Source of the DNA: Bradyrhizobium sp. CCGE-LA001
GTDB lineage: Bacteria > Pseudomonadota > Alphaproteobacteria > Rhizobiales > Xanthobacteraceae
Length of the DNA: 64,000 nt
Direction: 5' to 3'
Assembly (NCBI RefSeq): GCF_000296215.2
Contig: NZ_CP013949.1
Location: forward strand, 7,123,501 to 7,187,500
How positions within the stretch are numbered: position 1 is the first letter of the stretch; each line of letters begins with the position of its first letter. Below are positions 27,259 through 34,702 of this stretch, piece after piece. The position numbers and the translations under genes were made by a program. A model generated the notes under the pieces. It was given only the letters and a program-made list of their open reading frames with translations. It was not told where the DNA came from and did no database searches.

Positions 27259-27627
27259 TCAATAGCGCCAGCGCGGGGGCGGACGGCGGGCAGGACGCGA
27301 CATCAGGAGCGCGAGCGCAAAGCCGATGCCGCCAGCGACCAGCAGTGAGCCGAGCGGATTGTCCTGCACCTTCTTCGACAGCGCCTGTGTGCCGTCGCGG
27401 AAGGTCTCGCCGCTGTTCTCATAGGCGTCCTTGGCGTAGCCGGCGGCGGTGTCCGTGGCATCGCGTACGGCGTCCTTGGCCTGGCCGTAGAGATTCTGCA
27501 CCGTACCCGCGGCCTCCCGCGCCTTGCCCGACGCCTGCGTCTTCGCATCACCCGCCATGTCTCCGATCGCGCCTTCCGCGCGGCCGGCGTATTCCTTGGC
27601 CGATCCAACAATCCGATCCGTGTCCAT
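27259..27627 (-). CDS. CsbD/DUF883-like stress protein
   Basis: A 122-residue protein with an N-terminal CsbD-type amphipathic region (DRIVGSAKEYAGRAEGAIGD, about 3-25), repeated Ala/Lys/Asp helices with YGQAKDAVRDA, and a C-terminal transmembrane-like segment with the DUF883 pattern NPLGSLLVAGGIGFALALLM (about 88-108) before a basic end. CsbD proteins are general-stress proteins of unknown mechanism. GAGGAGGATCATC precedes the ATG. A variant EcfG-type promoter lies upstream. Confidence 0.82.
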   Translation of the reverse strand: MDTDRIVGSAKEYAGRAEGAIGDMAGDAKTQASGKAREAAGTVQNLYGQAKDAVRDATDTAAGYAKDAYENSGETFRDGTQALSKKVQDNPLGSLLVAGGIGFALALLMSRPARRPPPRWRY

Positions 27628-27656
27628 GATGATCCTCCTCGGTGGTCAGCCGAAGT

Positions 27657-27681
27657 AACCGATCAGACGCAGCGCGGTTCC
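27657..27681 (-). promoter_or_regulatory. Variant EcfG-type promoter of the CsbD-like gene
   Basis: On the minus strand GGAAC, 16 nt, GGTT, ending 29 nt before the start codon. The consensus -10 is CGTT, so this copy has one mismatch. The strand and position fit. Confidence 0.5.
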
Positions 27682-27691
27682 TTGTCGTCGC

Positions 27692-28429
27692 CTATAGAAT
27701 GAGACCGCCATCGACGACCAGCGTCTGGCCGACGATGTAGGACGACAGCGGCGACGCCAGGAACAGCGCCGCGCCCGCCATGTCGGCCGGCGTGCCCAAT
27801 CGCCGCAGCGGGATGCGCGCCAGCGCGCCTTCGAGCCGCTTGGGATTGTCTGTCGTCACCTTCGTCATCTTGGTGTCGACGAGGCCGGGGGCGATGCCGT
27901 TGACGCGGATGCCGTCCTCGGCCCAGGCCTCGCCCAGCGTGCGCGTCAATCCGACCGCGCCGGTCTTCGAGGCGTTGTACGCGGGATTGCCCATAGTGGA
28001 GTGATAGGCGGCGGTCGAGGACACCATGATCAGCGAGCCCTTCGCGTCCCGCAACATGGAATGAAACCGCGTCGCACAGGCCATAAGGCTCATCAGATTG
28101 ACCTCGACGACCTTGCGGAAACCCGCCATCTCGAATTCGCCGCGGCGATAAAGCACCGCACCCTGTGCCAGCACCAGGATGTCGAGCCGATCAAACGACG
28201 GCTTGTACGCCTCGATCGCACTGGGATTGCTGACGTCGAGCTGCGCGTAGGCAAGACCGGTGAGATCGGAGCCTTCATGGGCTGAATATTCCGTTGCGTG
28301 AGCACGCGTGCCGCACACCGCGACATCCGCACCTCTGGCGCGAAAGGCCTGCGCGATGCCGTTGCCGATGCCGCTGGAACCGCCGACCACCAGCACCTGC
28401 TTGCCTGAGAAATCGAGCTCGTTCGCCAT
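27692..28429 (-). CDS. SDR-family oxidoreductase
   Basis: A 245-residue short-chain dehydrogenase/reductase. The cofactor loop is VVGGSSGIGNGIA (about residue 13), NAG is replaced by AQGA, and the catalytic pair is YNASK (YxxxK) with the serine in MVSSTAAYHS. PLRRLGTPADMAGAALFL and VDGGLIL close the fold. GGGAGG precedes this ATG, ruling out the longer reading to 28495. The substrate is unknown. It is divergent to a second SDR gene with 98 nt between the starts. Confidence 0.88.
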   Translation of the reverse strand: MANELDFSGKQVLVVGGSSGIGNGIAQAFRARGADVAVCGTRAHATEYSAHEGSDLTGLAYAQLDVSNPSAIEAYKPSFDRLDILVLAQGAVLYRRGEFEMAGFRKVVEVNLMSLMACATRFHSMLRDAKGSLIMVSSTAAYHSTMGNPAYNASKTGAVGLTRTLGEAWAEDGIRVNGIAPGLVDTKMTKVTTDNPKRLEGALARIPLRRLGTPADMAGAALFLASPLSSYIVGQTLVVDGGLIL

Positions 28430-28527
28430 CGCGGCCTCCCTTGTTGTTCTGCTTGTTTGACCTGTCTGCGGATCGATGACAGCCTTGTCAATCATACCAA
28501 GAACGAGCAGGGCGCGAGGAAAACAGC

Positions 28528-29307
28528 ATGTCCGAATTCAGGGAGCTCAGCCGGTCCGTGAAGGGCCTGACCGTCCTCGTCACCGGCGCGGCCAGCGGCA
28601 TGGGACGCGCCACCGCGCGCGTGTTCGCCACTGAAGGCGCGAACGTCGCGGTCACGGATTTCGACGAGCACGGCGCGAACGCGGTCGCCAGGGAAATTAC
28701 GGCGAGCGGCGGATCGGCGCAGGCCTGGAAGCTCGACGTCGCCGATGCCGGCGAAATCAAGCGCGTGGTCGGCGATATCGCCGCGCGTTTCGGCGGGCTC
28801 GACATCGTCGTCAACAATGCCGGCATCTCCGTGCGTGTCGCGATCGACGACGAGGCCTATGAGGACGCATGGGCCAAGGGCCTCGCCGTGATGCTGACGG
28901 CGCATCCCCGCATCATCCGCGCCGTGCTGCCGCATTTGCGGAAGTCGAAGAGCCCGCGCATCGTCAACATCGCCTCGACCGAGGCGCTCGGCGCCACCGC
29001 CTTGCACAGCCCCTATTCGGCCGCGAAGGGCGGGGTTGCCAGCCTGACCCGTTCGCTCGCGGTGGAGCTTGGCCGCGAGGGCATCACCGTCAACTGCATC
29101 TGTCCGGGGCCGATCCGCACCGCCATCACCGATCGCATCTCGGAAGAGCACAAGACCATCTACGCCAAGCGCCGCACCGCGCTCGGCCGCTACGGCGACC
29201 CCGAGGAGGTCGCGCATATGACGCTCAGCCTCTGCCTGCCGGCGGCTTCCTTCCTCACCGGCGCGGTGATCCCGGTCGACGGCGGGCTGATGGCGCGGAA
29301 CGCGTAG
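28528..29307 (+). CDS. SDR-family NAD(P)-dependent oxidoreductase
   Basis: A 259-residue SDR with the cofactor motif VTGAASGMGRATA (about 17-29), the structural NNAGIS, catalytic YSAAKGG and serine in VNIASTEALG, then CPGPIRT and PVDGGLM. An acidic residue after strand 2 (TDFDEHG) favours NAD(H). It is followed, after a palindromic repeat, by a TfdA-like dioxygenase on the same strand; whether the two share a pathway is inference. Confidence 0.88.
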   Translation: MSEFRELSRSVKGLTVLVTGAASGMGRATARVFATEGANVAVTDFDEHGANAVAREITASGGSAQAWKLDVADAGEIKRVVGDIAARFGGLDIVVNNAGISVRVAIDDEAYEDAWAKGLAVMLTAHPRIIRAVLPHLRKSKSPRIVNIASTEALGATALHSPYSAAKGGVASLTRSLAVELGREGITVNCICPGPIRTAITDRISEEHKTIYAKRRTALGRYGDPEEVAHMTLSLCLPAASFLTGAVIPVDGGLMARNA

Positions 29308-29321
29308 GGGTTTACAAAGGC

Positions 29322-29401
29322 GCGTAGCCCGGATGAGCGAAGCGACATCCGGGACTTTGCTTGTGTTTTTCCCGGGTATCACTGCGCTCACCCGGGCTAC
29401 G
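29322..29401. repeat. Dispersed palindrome, type E, copy 1
   Basis: CGTAGCCCGGATGAGCGAAGC at the left (first 20 nt quoted arms CGTAGCCCGGATGAGCGAAG) faces CCCGGGCTACG at the right, with an inner ATCCGGG/CCCGGGTAT hairpin. A second copy is at 51166-51252. Confidence 0.7.
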
Positions 29402-29422
29402 GGCTGCTATGCACGGCGAGCG

Positions 29423-29450
29423 TTGACAACGAGGAGCGCCAGAGTAGCCT
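29423..29450 (+). promoter_or_regulatory. Possible sigma-70 promoter of the dioxygenase gene
   Basis: TTGACA, 16 nt, TAGCCT, ending 48 nt upstream of the start codon. The -35 is perfect but the -10 is weak, so confidence is low. Confidence 0.3.
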
Positions 29451-29497
29451 TTTTCCCGACAGAGCGGAGAAACCGCTCGCACATGCGGGAGAACGCC

Positions 29498-30385
29498 ATG
29501 ACGATCGCCATCCGGCAGCTTCAGAAACATTTCGTCGGCGAGGTGTCCGGCCTCGATCTGCGCAAGCCGCTCACGGCGGATGAGGCGCGCGAGGTCGAGG
29601 CCGCCATGGACAAATACGCCGTGCTGGTGTTCCACGACCAGGACATCACCGACGAGCAGCAGATGGCCTTTGCGCTGAATTTCGGCCAGCGCGAGGAAGC
29701 ACGCGGCGGCAACATCACCAAGGCCGATGAATACCGCCTCACCTCGGGCCTGAACGATGTCTCCAACCTCGGCAAGGACGGCAAGCCGCTGCCGAAGGAC
29801 AGCCGCGCCAATCTGTTCAATCTCGGCAACTGTCTGTGGCATTCCGACAGTTCGTTCCGCCCCATCCCGGCGAAATTCTCGCTGCTGTCGGCGCGCGTCG
29901 TGAACCCGAAGGGCGGCAACACCGAATTCGCCGACATGCGCGCCGCCTATGACGCGCTGGACGACGAGACCAAGGCGGAGATCGAGGACCTCGTCTGCGA
30001 GCACTCGCTGATGTATTCGCGCGGCTCGCTCGGCTTCACCGAGTACACCGACGAGGAGAAGGAGATGTTCAAGCCGGTGCTGCAGCGGCTGGTGCGCACC
30101 CATCCCGTCCATCGCCGCAAGTCGCTGTATCTCTCATCGCATGCCGGCAAGATCGTGGGCATGAGCGTGCCGGAGGGCCGGTTGCTGCTGCGCGATCTCA
30201 ACGAGCACGCGACGCAAGCAGAGTTCGTCTACGTCCACAAATGGAAGCTGCATGACCTCGTGATGTGGGACAACCGCCAGACCATGCACCGCGTCCGCCG
30301 CTACGACCAGTCGCAGCCTCGCGACATGCGCCGCGCGACGGTCGCTGGCACGGAGCCGACGGTGCAGCAGCAGGCGGCGGAGTAG
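29498..30385 (+). CDS. TauD/TfdA-family 2-oxoglutarate-dependent dioxygenase
   Basis: A 295-residue Fe(II)/2-oxoglutarate oxygenase. The iron-binding HxD is in LWHSDSSFRPIPAKFSLL (about residue 110), the distal histidine in MHRVRRYD (about 265) and the 2-oxoglutarate arginine in RDMRRATV. The GGNTEFADMRAAYDAL stretch resembles TfdA-type enzymes, which cleave aryloxyacetates such as 2,4-D, more than taurine-type TauD. The natural substrate is unknown, and no transporter or chlorophenol genes are nearby. GGGAG lies 8 nt before ATG 29498; the open frame to 29333 runs through a repeat. Confidence 0.87.
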   Translation: MTIAIRQLQKHFVGEVSGLDLRKPLTADEAREVEAAMDKYAVLVFHDQDITDEQQMAFALNFGQREEARGGNITKADEYRLTSGLNDVSNLGKDGKPLPKDSRANLFNLGNCLWHSDSSFRPIPAKFSLLSARVVNPKGGNTEFADMRAAYDALDDETKAEIEDLVCEHSLMYSRGSLGFTEYTDEEKEMFKPVLQRLVRTHPVHRRKSLYLSSHAGKIVGMSVPEGRLLLRDLNEHATQAEFVYVHKWKLHDLVMWDNRQTMHRVRRYDQSQPRDMRRATVAGTEPTVQQQAAE

Positions 30386-30414
30386 GCAAGGCACAGCGCT
30401 CCTCAGCAACCGGC

Positions 30415-30517
30415 GTCATCGCCCGGCTTGGCCGGGCGATCCAGTATTCCAGAGACGGCGATGATTGAGCCGAAAGGCCGCGGCGTACTGGATGCCCCGG
30501 TCAAGCCGGGGCATGAC
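30415..30517. repeat. Dispersed palindrome, type C
   Basis: GTCATCGCCCGGCTTGGCCG arm, GATCCAGTA, a variable middle, TACTGGATGC and a CCCCGGTCAAGCCGGGG hairpin ending CATGAC. It lies between the convergent dioxygenase and YqgE genes. It is closely similar to 33789-33888. Confidence 0.78.
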
Positions 30518-30557
30518 AGCGGAGGGGACGTACGACATCGAAACGATGCCACACCCC

Positions 30558-31202
30558 TTACGCGTGTCCCGCCTCGTTCGACAGCATGCCCGGGTCGATG
30601 CCGATCTTCTGAAGAGCGCGGGTGTATTTGTCGTCGACGTCGTCGCCGAAGATCAGGTCAGCATCCGCGTCGCAATGCAGCCAGCCATTGCCCTGGATCT
30701 CGGTCTCGAGCTGGCCCGGCGCCCAACCGGCATAGCCGAGCGCGAGGATGGCGTGCTTGGGGCCGGAGCCGTTGGCGATCGCCCGCAGGATGTCGACGGT
30801 CGCGGTGAGGCAGACCCCGTCGTCGATCCGAAGCGTCGCGTTCTCGATGTAGAAGTCGCTGGAATGCAGCACGAAGCCGCGCCCGGTGTCGACCGGGCCG
30901 CCGCGCAGCACCTTCATGCTTTCGGCATTTTCCGGCAGCTTGATGTGCTCGCCTTTCTTGACGATGCCGAGCTGCATCAGCAGCTCGGGGAAGTCGATCG
31001 AGCCCGCGGGATGGTTGACGATGATCCCCATCGCGCCTTCGGCAGAATGGGCGCAGAGATAGATCACGGAGCGCTCGAAGCGGGGATCGCCCATCACGGG
31101 CATGGCAATCAGGAGGCGGCCGTCGAGGTAACCGGCCGAACTGGGGAGCGCGGGGCTCGCGCTGCGGGTGCTGGCGCCCGTCCTTTTACCTGTAGGAGCC
31201 AT
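30558..31202 (-). CDS. YqgE/AlgH family protein
   Basis: A 214-residue protein of the UPF0301/AlgH fold. Conserved segments are GRLLIAMPVMGDPRFERSVI (about 27-46), GIIVNHPAG, LRGGPVDTGRGFVLHS (about 95-110) and LGYAGWAPGQLETEI (about 155-170). The biochemical role is unclear; in Pseudomonas it was named as an alginate regulator. Start: ATG 31202 with GGAG 9 nt upstream; an in-frame ATG at 31223 is possible. Confidence 0.92.
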   Translation of the reverse strand: MAPTGKRTGASTRSASPALPSSAGYLDGRLLIAMPVMGDPRFERSVIYLCAHSAEGAMGIIVNHPAGSIDFPELLMQLGIVKKGEHIKLPENAESMKVLRGGPVDTGRGFVLHSSDFYIENATLRIDDGVCLTATVDILRAIANGSGPKHAILALGYAGWAPGQLETEIQGNGWLHCDADADLIFGDDVDDKYTRALQKIGIDPGMLSNEAGHA

Positions 31203-31343
31203 GGTGAAGCACTCCGGTTTCAATTCCTATCCTGATGTCGGGCCCGGCCGCTGTCAAATCAAGGCTTGCAGGGACTTGATTCCAATGCATCCATCACAAG
31301 CAATTCAATGGTTTGCCCCGGGGCGACCCTGTAAAGACGTGCC

Positions 31344-32183
31344 ATGTCCAGCATAGTTCCCTTGCGTGCGGCGATTGGCGTCGCGACAACCCTGCTTGCG
31401 TCGTCGTTGGCGATCGTAGCCCGTGCCGACGACGCGTCGCCGTGGCAGCGCGACGGACATTCCGCAGTGCGGCTGGTCGCGGGGTCGCGCAGCGGCGCCG
31501 TCCTGCTCGGCGGTATCGCCTTCCAGCTCCAGCCGGGCTGGAAGACCTATTGGCGTACGCCCGGCGATTCCGGCGTGCCGCCGCGGTTCGACTTCTCGAA
31601 GTCGGACAACGTCGAGGCGGTGACGGTCATGTGGCCGGCACCACTGAAATTCGACGACGGCGCAGGCGGGCATTCGATCGGCTATCGCGACCAGGTCGTG
31701 CTGCCCTTGCGCATCGTCGCCAAGGCCGCCGACAAGCCGGTGACCTTGCGCGCCGAGATCAATTACGCGGTGTGCGAGAAGCTCTGCATTCCCGTCGAGG
31801 CCAGCGCCGAGCTCGGCTTCAACAGCGTCGCCTCGACCGAGGACGCGAATCTGCGTGCGGCGCTGGACACCGTGCCCAAGCCGGCCAATATCGGTGATCC
31901 CAATCCGCTGACCATCCGCGACGTCAAGCGCGACGGGCCCAAGAATGTGGTGGTCGACGTGGTGACGCCGGACAGCCGCAGCGTCAATCTGTTCGTGGAA
32001 GGGCCGACACCAGAGTGGGCGCTGCCGATTCCGGCTCCGGTTCAGCACGGCTCGACGGACGTGAAGCGATTTTCCTTCGAGCTCGACGGATTGCCTCCTG
32101 GAGCCAAGCCCGACGGCGCCGCGCTGAAGTTCACGCTGGTCGGACCGGAGAAGTCGTACGAGTTCAATACGAATCTGGAGTGA
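31344..32183 (+). CDS. Stand-alone DsbD alpha-domain-like periplasmic protein
   Basis: A 279-residue exported protein (signal peptide about 1-28, ending AIVARA). It matches the N-terminal alpha domain of the thiol:disulfide interchange protein DsbD: GIAFQLQPGWKTYWRTPGDS (about 57-76) and a Cys pair in NYAVCEKLCIPVEA (about 145-158). It lacks the membrane beta domain and the thioredoxin gamma domain, so it must be re-reduced by a separate protein such as CcdA/ScsB-type partners, which are not seen here. A role in periplasmic or cytochrome thiol reduction is likely but inferred. Confidence 0.82.
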   Translation: MSSIVPLRAAIGVATTLLASSLAIVARADDASPWQRDGHSAVRLVAGSRSGAVLLGGIAFQLQPGWKTYWRTPGDSGVPPRFDFSKSDNVEAVTVMWPAPLKFDDGAGGHSIGYRDQVVLPLRIVAKAADKPVTLRAEINYAVCEKLCIPVEASAELGFNSVASTEDANLRAALDTVPKPANIGDPNPLTIRDVKRDGPKNVVVDVVTPDSRSVNLFVEGPTPEWALPIPAPVQHGSTDVKRFSFELDGLPPGAKPDGAALKFTLVGPEKSYEFNTNLE

Positions 32184-32190
32184 GGCTGCG

Positions 32191-32299
32191 CTGTCGTTCC
32201 GGTAAGGCCGGAACAGCGACGACCGAGTTGCCCTGCTCGCACCAAATATCTCGCTGTCGTCCCGGACAAGCGCGCTTCAAGCGCGCGCTGATCCGGGAG
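32191..32299. repeat. Two intergenic hairpins (type H)
   Basis: A hairpin GTCGTTCCGG..CCGGAACAGCGAC (32193-32220) and a second GTCGTCCCGGA..TCCGGGA (32257-32299) enclosing GCGCGCTTCAAGCGCGC. It lies between the DsbD-like gene and the flippase gene. Confidence 0.5.
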
Positions 32300-32364
32300 G
32301 CGCGACACCGTGCCAATCCAACCGAATGTTAACGAATGGTTGCTAGGCCGGAGGCTGCCGCAGC

Positions 32365-33756
32365 ATGCGGGATGCCGGGGACCTCGAATTGGCCGTGATG
32401 GATGCACAACCCGCAACGACCGGACCGGCCGGGCTGATCGCGCGGCTGCGCGCCAGGTTGACGGGCGGCTCGAGCGAGGCGTCGCTGACGCGGCGGCTGG
32501 CCGGCACCATCTTCATCATCCGCGTCATCAGCGCCGGCCTTGCCTATGTCTCGCAGGTGCTGCTCGCGCGATGGATGGGCACGTCCGACTACGGCATCTA
32601 CGTCTATGTCTGGACCTGGGTGCTGCTGCTCGGCAGCATGATGGATTTCGGCATCTCCGCTTCCGCGCAGAAGATCATTCCGGAATATCGCGCCAGCGGC
32701 GAGCACGCGCTGCTGCGCGGCTTTCTCTCCGGCAGCCGCTGGCTGACCCTTGCCGTCTCGATGGCGATGTCGCTCGTCCTCGCCGGCATCGTCAAGCTGC
32801 TCGCGCCCTGGATCGATCCGGCCGAGGCGCTGCCGCTCTATATCGGCTGCATGACGCTGCCGGCCTTCGTGGTCGCCAACACCCAGGACGGCATCGCGCG
32901 CTCGCACGACTGGATGCAGCTCGGCCTGATGCCGCAATTCATCATCCGTCAGGCGCTGATCATCGGAATCACGGGCTCTGCCTTCCTGCTCGGCTATCAT
33001 CTCGGCGCAGTCGCCGCGATGGTCGCGAGCGCCGGGGCGGTCTGGATCGCGATGGCCGGTCAGATGGTGGTCTTGAACCGCAAGCTCGCCGAGCACATCG
33101 AGCCAGGTCCCAAGACCTACGACATAAGCGGCTGGCTCGCCGTCTCGCTGCCGATCCTGCTGGTCGAGAGCTTCTACCTGCTGCTGTCCTACACCGACGT
33201 GCTGGTGCTCCAGCAATTCCGCCCATCCGAGGAGGTCGGCGTCTATTTCGCCGTGGTGAAGACGCTGGCGCTGGTCTCCTTCATCCACTACGCGATGTCG
33301 GCAACGACGGCGCATCGCTTCGCCGAATACAATGCGAGCGGCGACAAGGCGCGGCTGTCGGCCTATGTGGCGCACGCCATCGGCTGGACGTTCTGGCCGT
33401 CGCTGGCGGCGACGGTCCTGCTGCTCGCTTGCGGCAAGCCGCTGCTCTGGCTGTTCGGGCCGCAGTTCACGGTCGGCTACGACATCATGTTCGTCGCCGC
33501 CATCGGCCTCGTGGTGCGCTCTGCGATCGGGCCGGTCGAGCGGCTGCTCAACATGCTCGGACAGCAGAAGATCTGCGCGCTCGCTTATGCACTGGCCTTC
33601 GTGATGAACCTCGTGCTCTGCATCGTGCTGGTCCCGCGCTACGGCGGCCACGGCGCCGCCGCCGCCACCTCGATCTCGCTCACCTTCGAGACGGTGCTGC
33701 TGTTCTGGATCGTGCGGCAGCGCCTCGGCCTGCACGTGCTGGCGTTCGGGAAATAG
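32365..33756 (+). CDS. Polysaccharide flippase/export protein (Wzx/MOP superfamily)
   Basis: A 463-residue polytopic membrane protein with about 12-14 predicted helices, beginning after a short cytoplasmic segment at about residue 40 (LAGTIFIIRVISAGLAYVSQ). The opening pattern VLLARWMGTSDYGIYVYVW is that of polysaccharide_synt/Wzx proteins, which flip undecaprenyl-linked oligosaccharides. No glycosyltransferase or polymerase gene adjoins it, so it is an orphan flippase. Start ATG 32365 follows GGAGG by 10 nt; ATG 32398 is an alternative. Confidence 0.85.
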   Translation: MRDAGDLELAVMDAQPATTGPAGLIARLRARLTGGSSEASLTRRLAGTIFIIRVISAGLAYVSQVLLARWMGTSDYGIYVYVWTWVLLLGSMMDFGISASAQKIIPEYRASGEHALLRGFLSGSRWLTLAVSMAMSLVLAGIVKLLAPWIDPAEALPLYIGCMTLPAFVVANTQDGIARSHDWMQLGLMPQFIIRQALIIGITGSAFLLGYHLGAVAAMVASAGAVWIAMAGQMVVLNRKLAEHIEPGPKTYDISGWLAVSLPILLVESFYLLLSYTDVLVLQQFRPSEEVGVYFAVVKTLALVSFIHYAMSATTAHRFAEYNASGDKARLSAYVAHAIGWTFWPSLAATVLLLACGKPLLWLFGPQFTVGYDIMFVAAIGLVVRSAIGPVERLLNMLGQQKICALAYALAFVMNLVLCIVLVPRYGGHGAAAATSISLTFETVLLFWIVRQRLGLHVLAFGK

Positions 33757-33788
33757 GCGACGATCAAGAAGGCCGCCCCACTCTCACT

Positions 33789-33888
33789 GTCATCGCCCGG
33801 CTTGACCGGGCGATCCAGTACTCCGACGCGGTTATGATTGACCGAGAGGCCTCGGTGTACTGGATGCCCCGCCTTCGCGGGGCATGAC
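33789..33888. repeat. Dispersed palindrome, type C
   Basis: GTCATCGCCCGGCTTGACCG arm, GATCCAGTA, variable middle, TACTGGATGC, CCCCGCCTTCGCGGGG and CATGAC. It lies between the convergent flippase and bdhA genes. Confidence 0.78.
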
Positions 33889-33912
33889 CGAAAGTTATGA
33901 GGTTGGCGCGCC

Positions 33913-34701
33913 CTACTCCGCCGTCCAGCCGCCGTCGATCGAGAGATTGGAGCCGGTGATCTGCGCGGCATCGTCGCTGCACAGGAAAAGCGCCAATGCT
34001 GCGACCTGCTCGGAGGTGACGAACTCCTTGGTCGGCTGCGCATCGAGCAGCACATCGTTGATCACCTGCTCGCGCGTCAGATTGCGCGCCTTCATCGTAT
34101 CGGGGATCTGCTTCTCGACCAGCGGCGTCCAGACGTAACCGGGGCTGATGCAGTTGCAGGTGATCTTGTGGGTCGCGACTTCCAGGGCGACAGTCTTGGT
34201 GAGGCCGGCAATGCCGTGCTTGGCCGAGACGTAAGCCGACTTGAAGGGCGAAGCCACCAGCGAGTGCGCCGACGCCGTGTTGATGATGCGGCCCCAGCCT
34301 TTATTCTTCATGCCGGGCACGGCCGCGCGGATGGCATGGAAGGCCGAGGACAGGTTGATCGCGATGATCTGGTCCCACTTCTCGAGCGGAAACTCCTCGA
34401 TCGGCGAGACGAACTGGATGCCGGCATTGTTGACGAGGATGTCGACGGAGCCGAACGTCTTCTCGCCGAGCGCGATCATGCCGGCGATCTCGGCGGGCTT
34501 GGTCATGTCGGCGGGCGAATAGATCGCCTTGACCTTGAAGTCGGCCTCGATCTTGGCACGTTCCTTCTCGATGTCCTCGGGCGAGCCGAAGCCGTTGATG
34601 ACGACATTGGCGCCAGCGGCGGCGAAGGCGCGTGCGTAAGCCAGCCCGATGCCGCTGGTCGATCCGGTCACGACGGCGTTCTTGCCTGACAGACTACCCA
34701 T
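33913..34701 (-). CDS. bdhA: 3-hydroxybutyrate dehydrogenase
   Basis: A 262-residue SDR that interconverts D-3-hydroxybutyrate and acetoacetate with NAD, a step in polyhydroxybutyrate use. Motifs: VTGSTSGIGLAYA (cofactor), NNAGIQFVSPIEEFP, serine in TASAHSLVAS, YVSAK catalytic pair, then CNCISPGYVWTPLVEKQI, which is characteristic of BdhA. The start codon lies one base beyond the stop of the patatin-like gene, so they are surely cotranscribed and possibly translationally coupled. Confidence 0.93.
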   Translation of the reverse strand: MGSLSGKNAVVTGSTSGIGLAYARAFAAAGANVVINGFGSPEDIEKERAKIEADFKVKAIYSPADMTKPAEIAGMIALGEKTFGSVDILVNNAGIQFVSPIEEFPLEKWDQIIAINLSSAFHAIRAAVPGMKNKGWGRIINTASAHSLVASPFKSAYVSAKHGIAGLTKTVALEVATHKITCNCISPGYVWTPLVEKQIPDTMKARNLTREQVINDVLLDAQPTKEFVTSEQVAALALFLCSDDAAQITGSNLSIDGGWTAE

Positions 34702-34702
34702 T

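Noticed and set aside
32329..33735. A 468-codon minus-strand frame opposite the flippase
   Set aside because: Same kind of shadow: no hydrophobic or domain pattern, while the + strand encodes a clear polytopic membrane protein.
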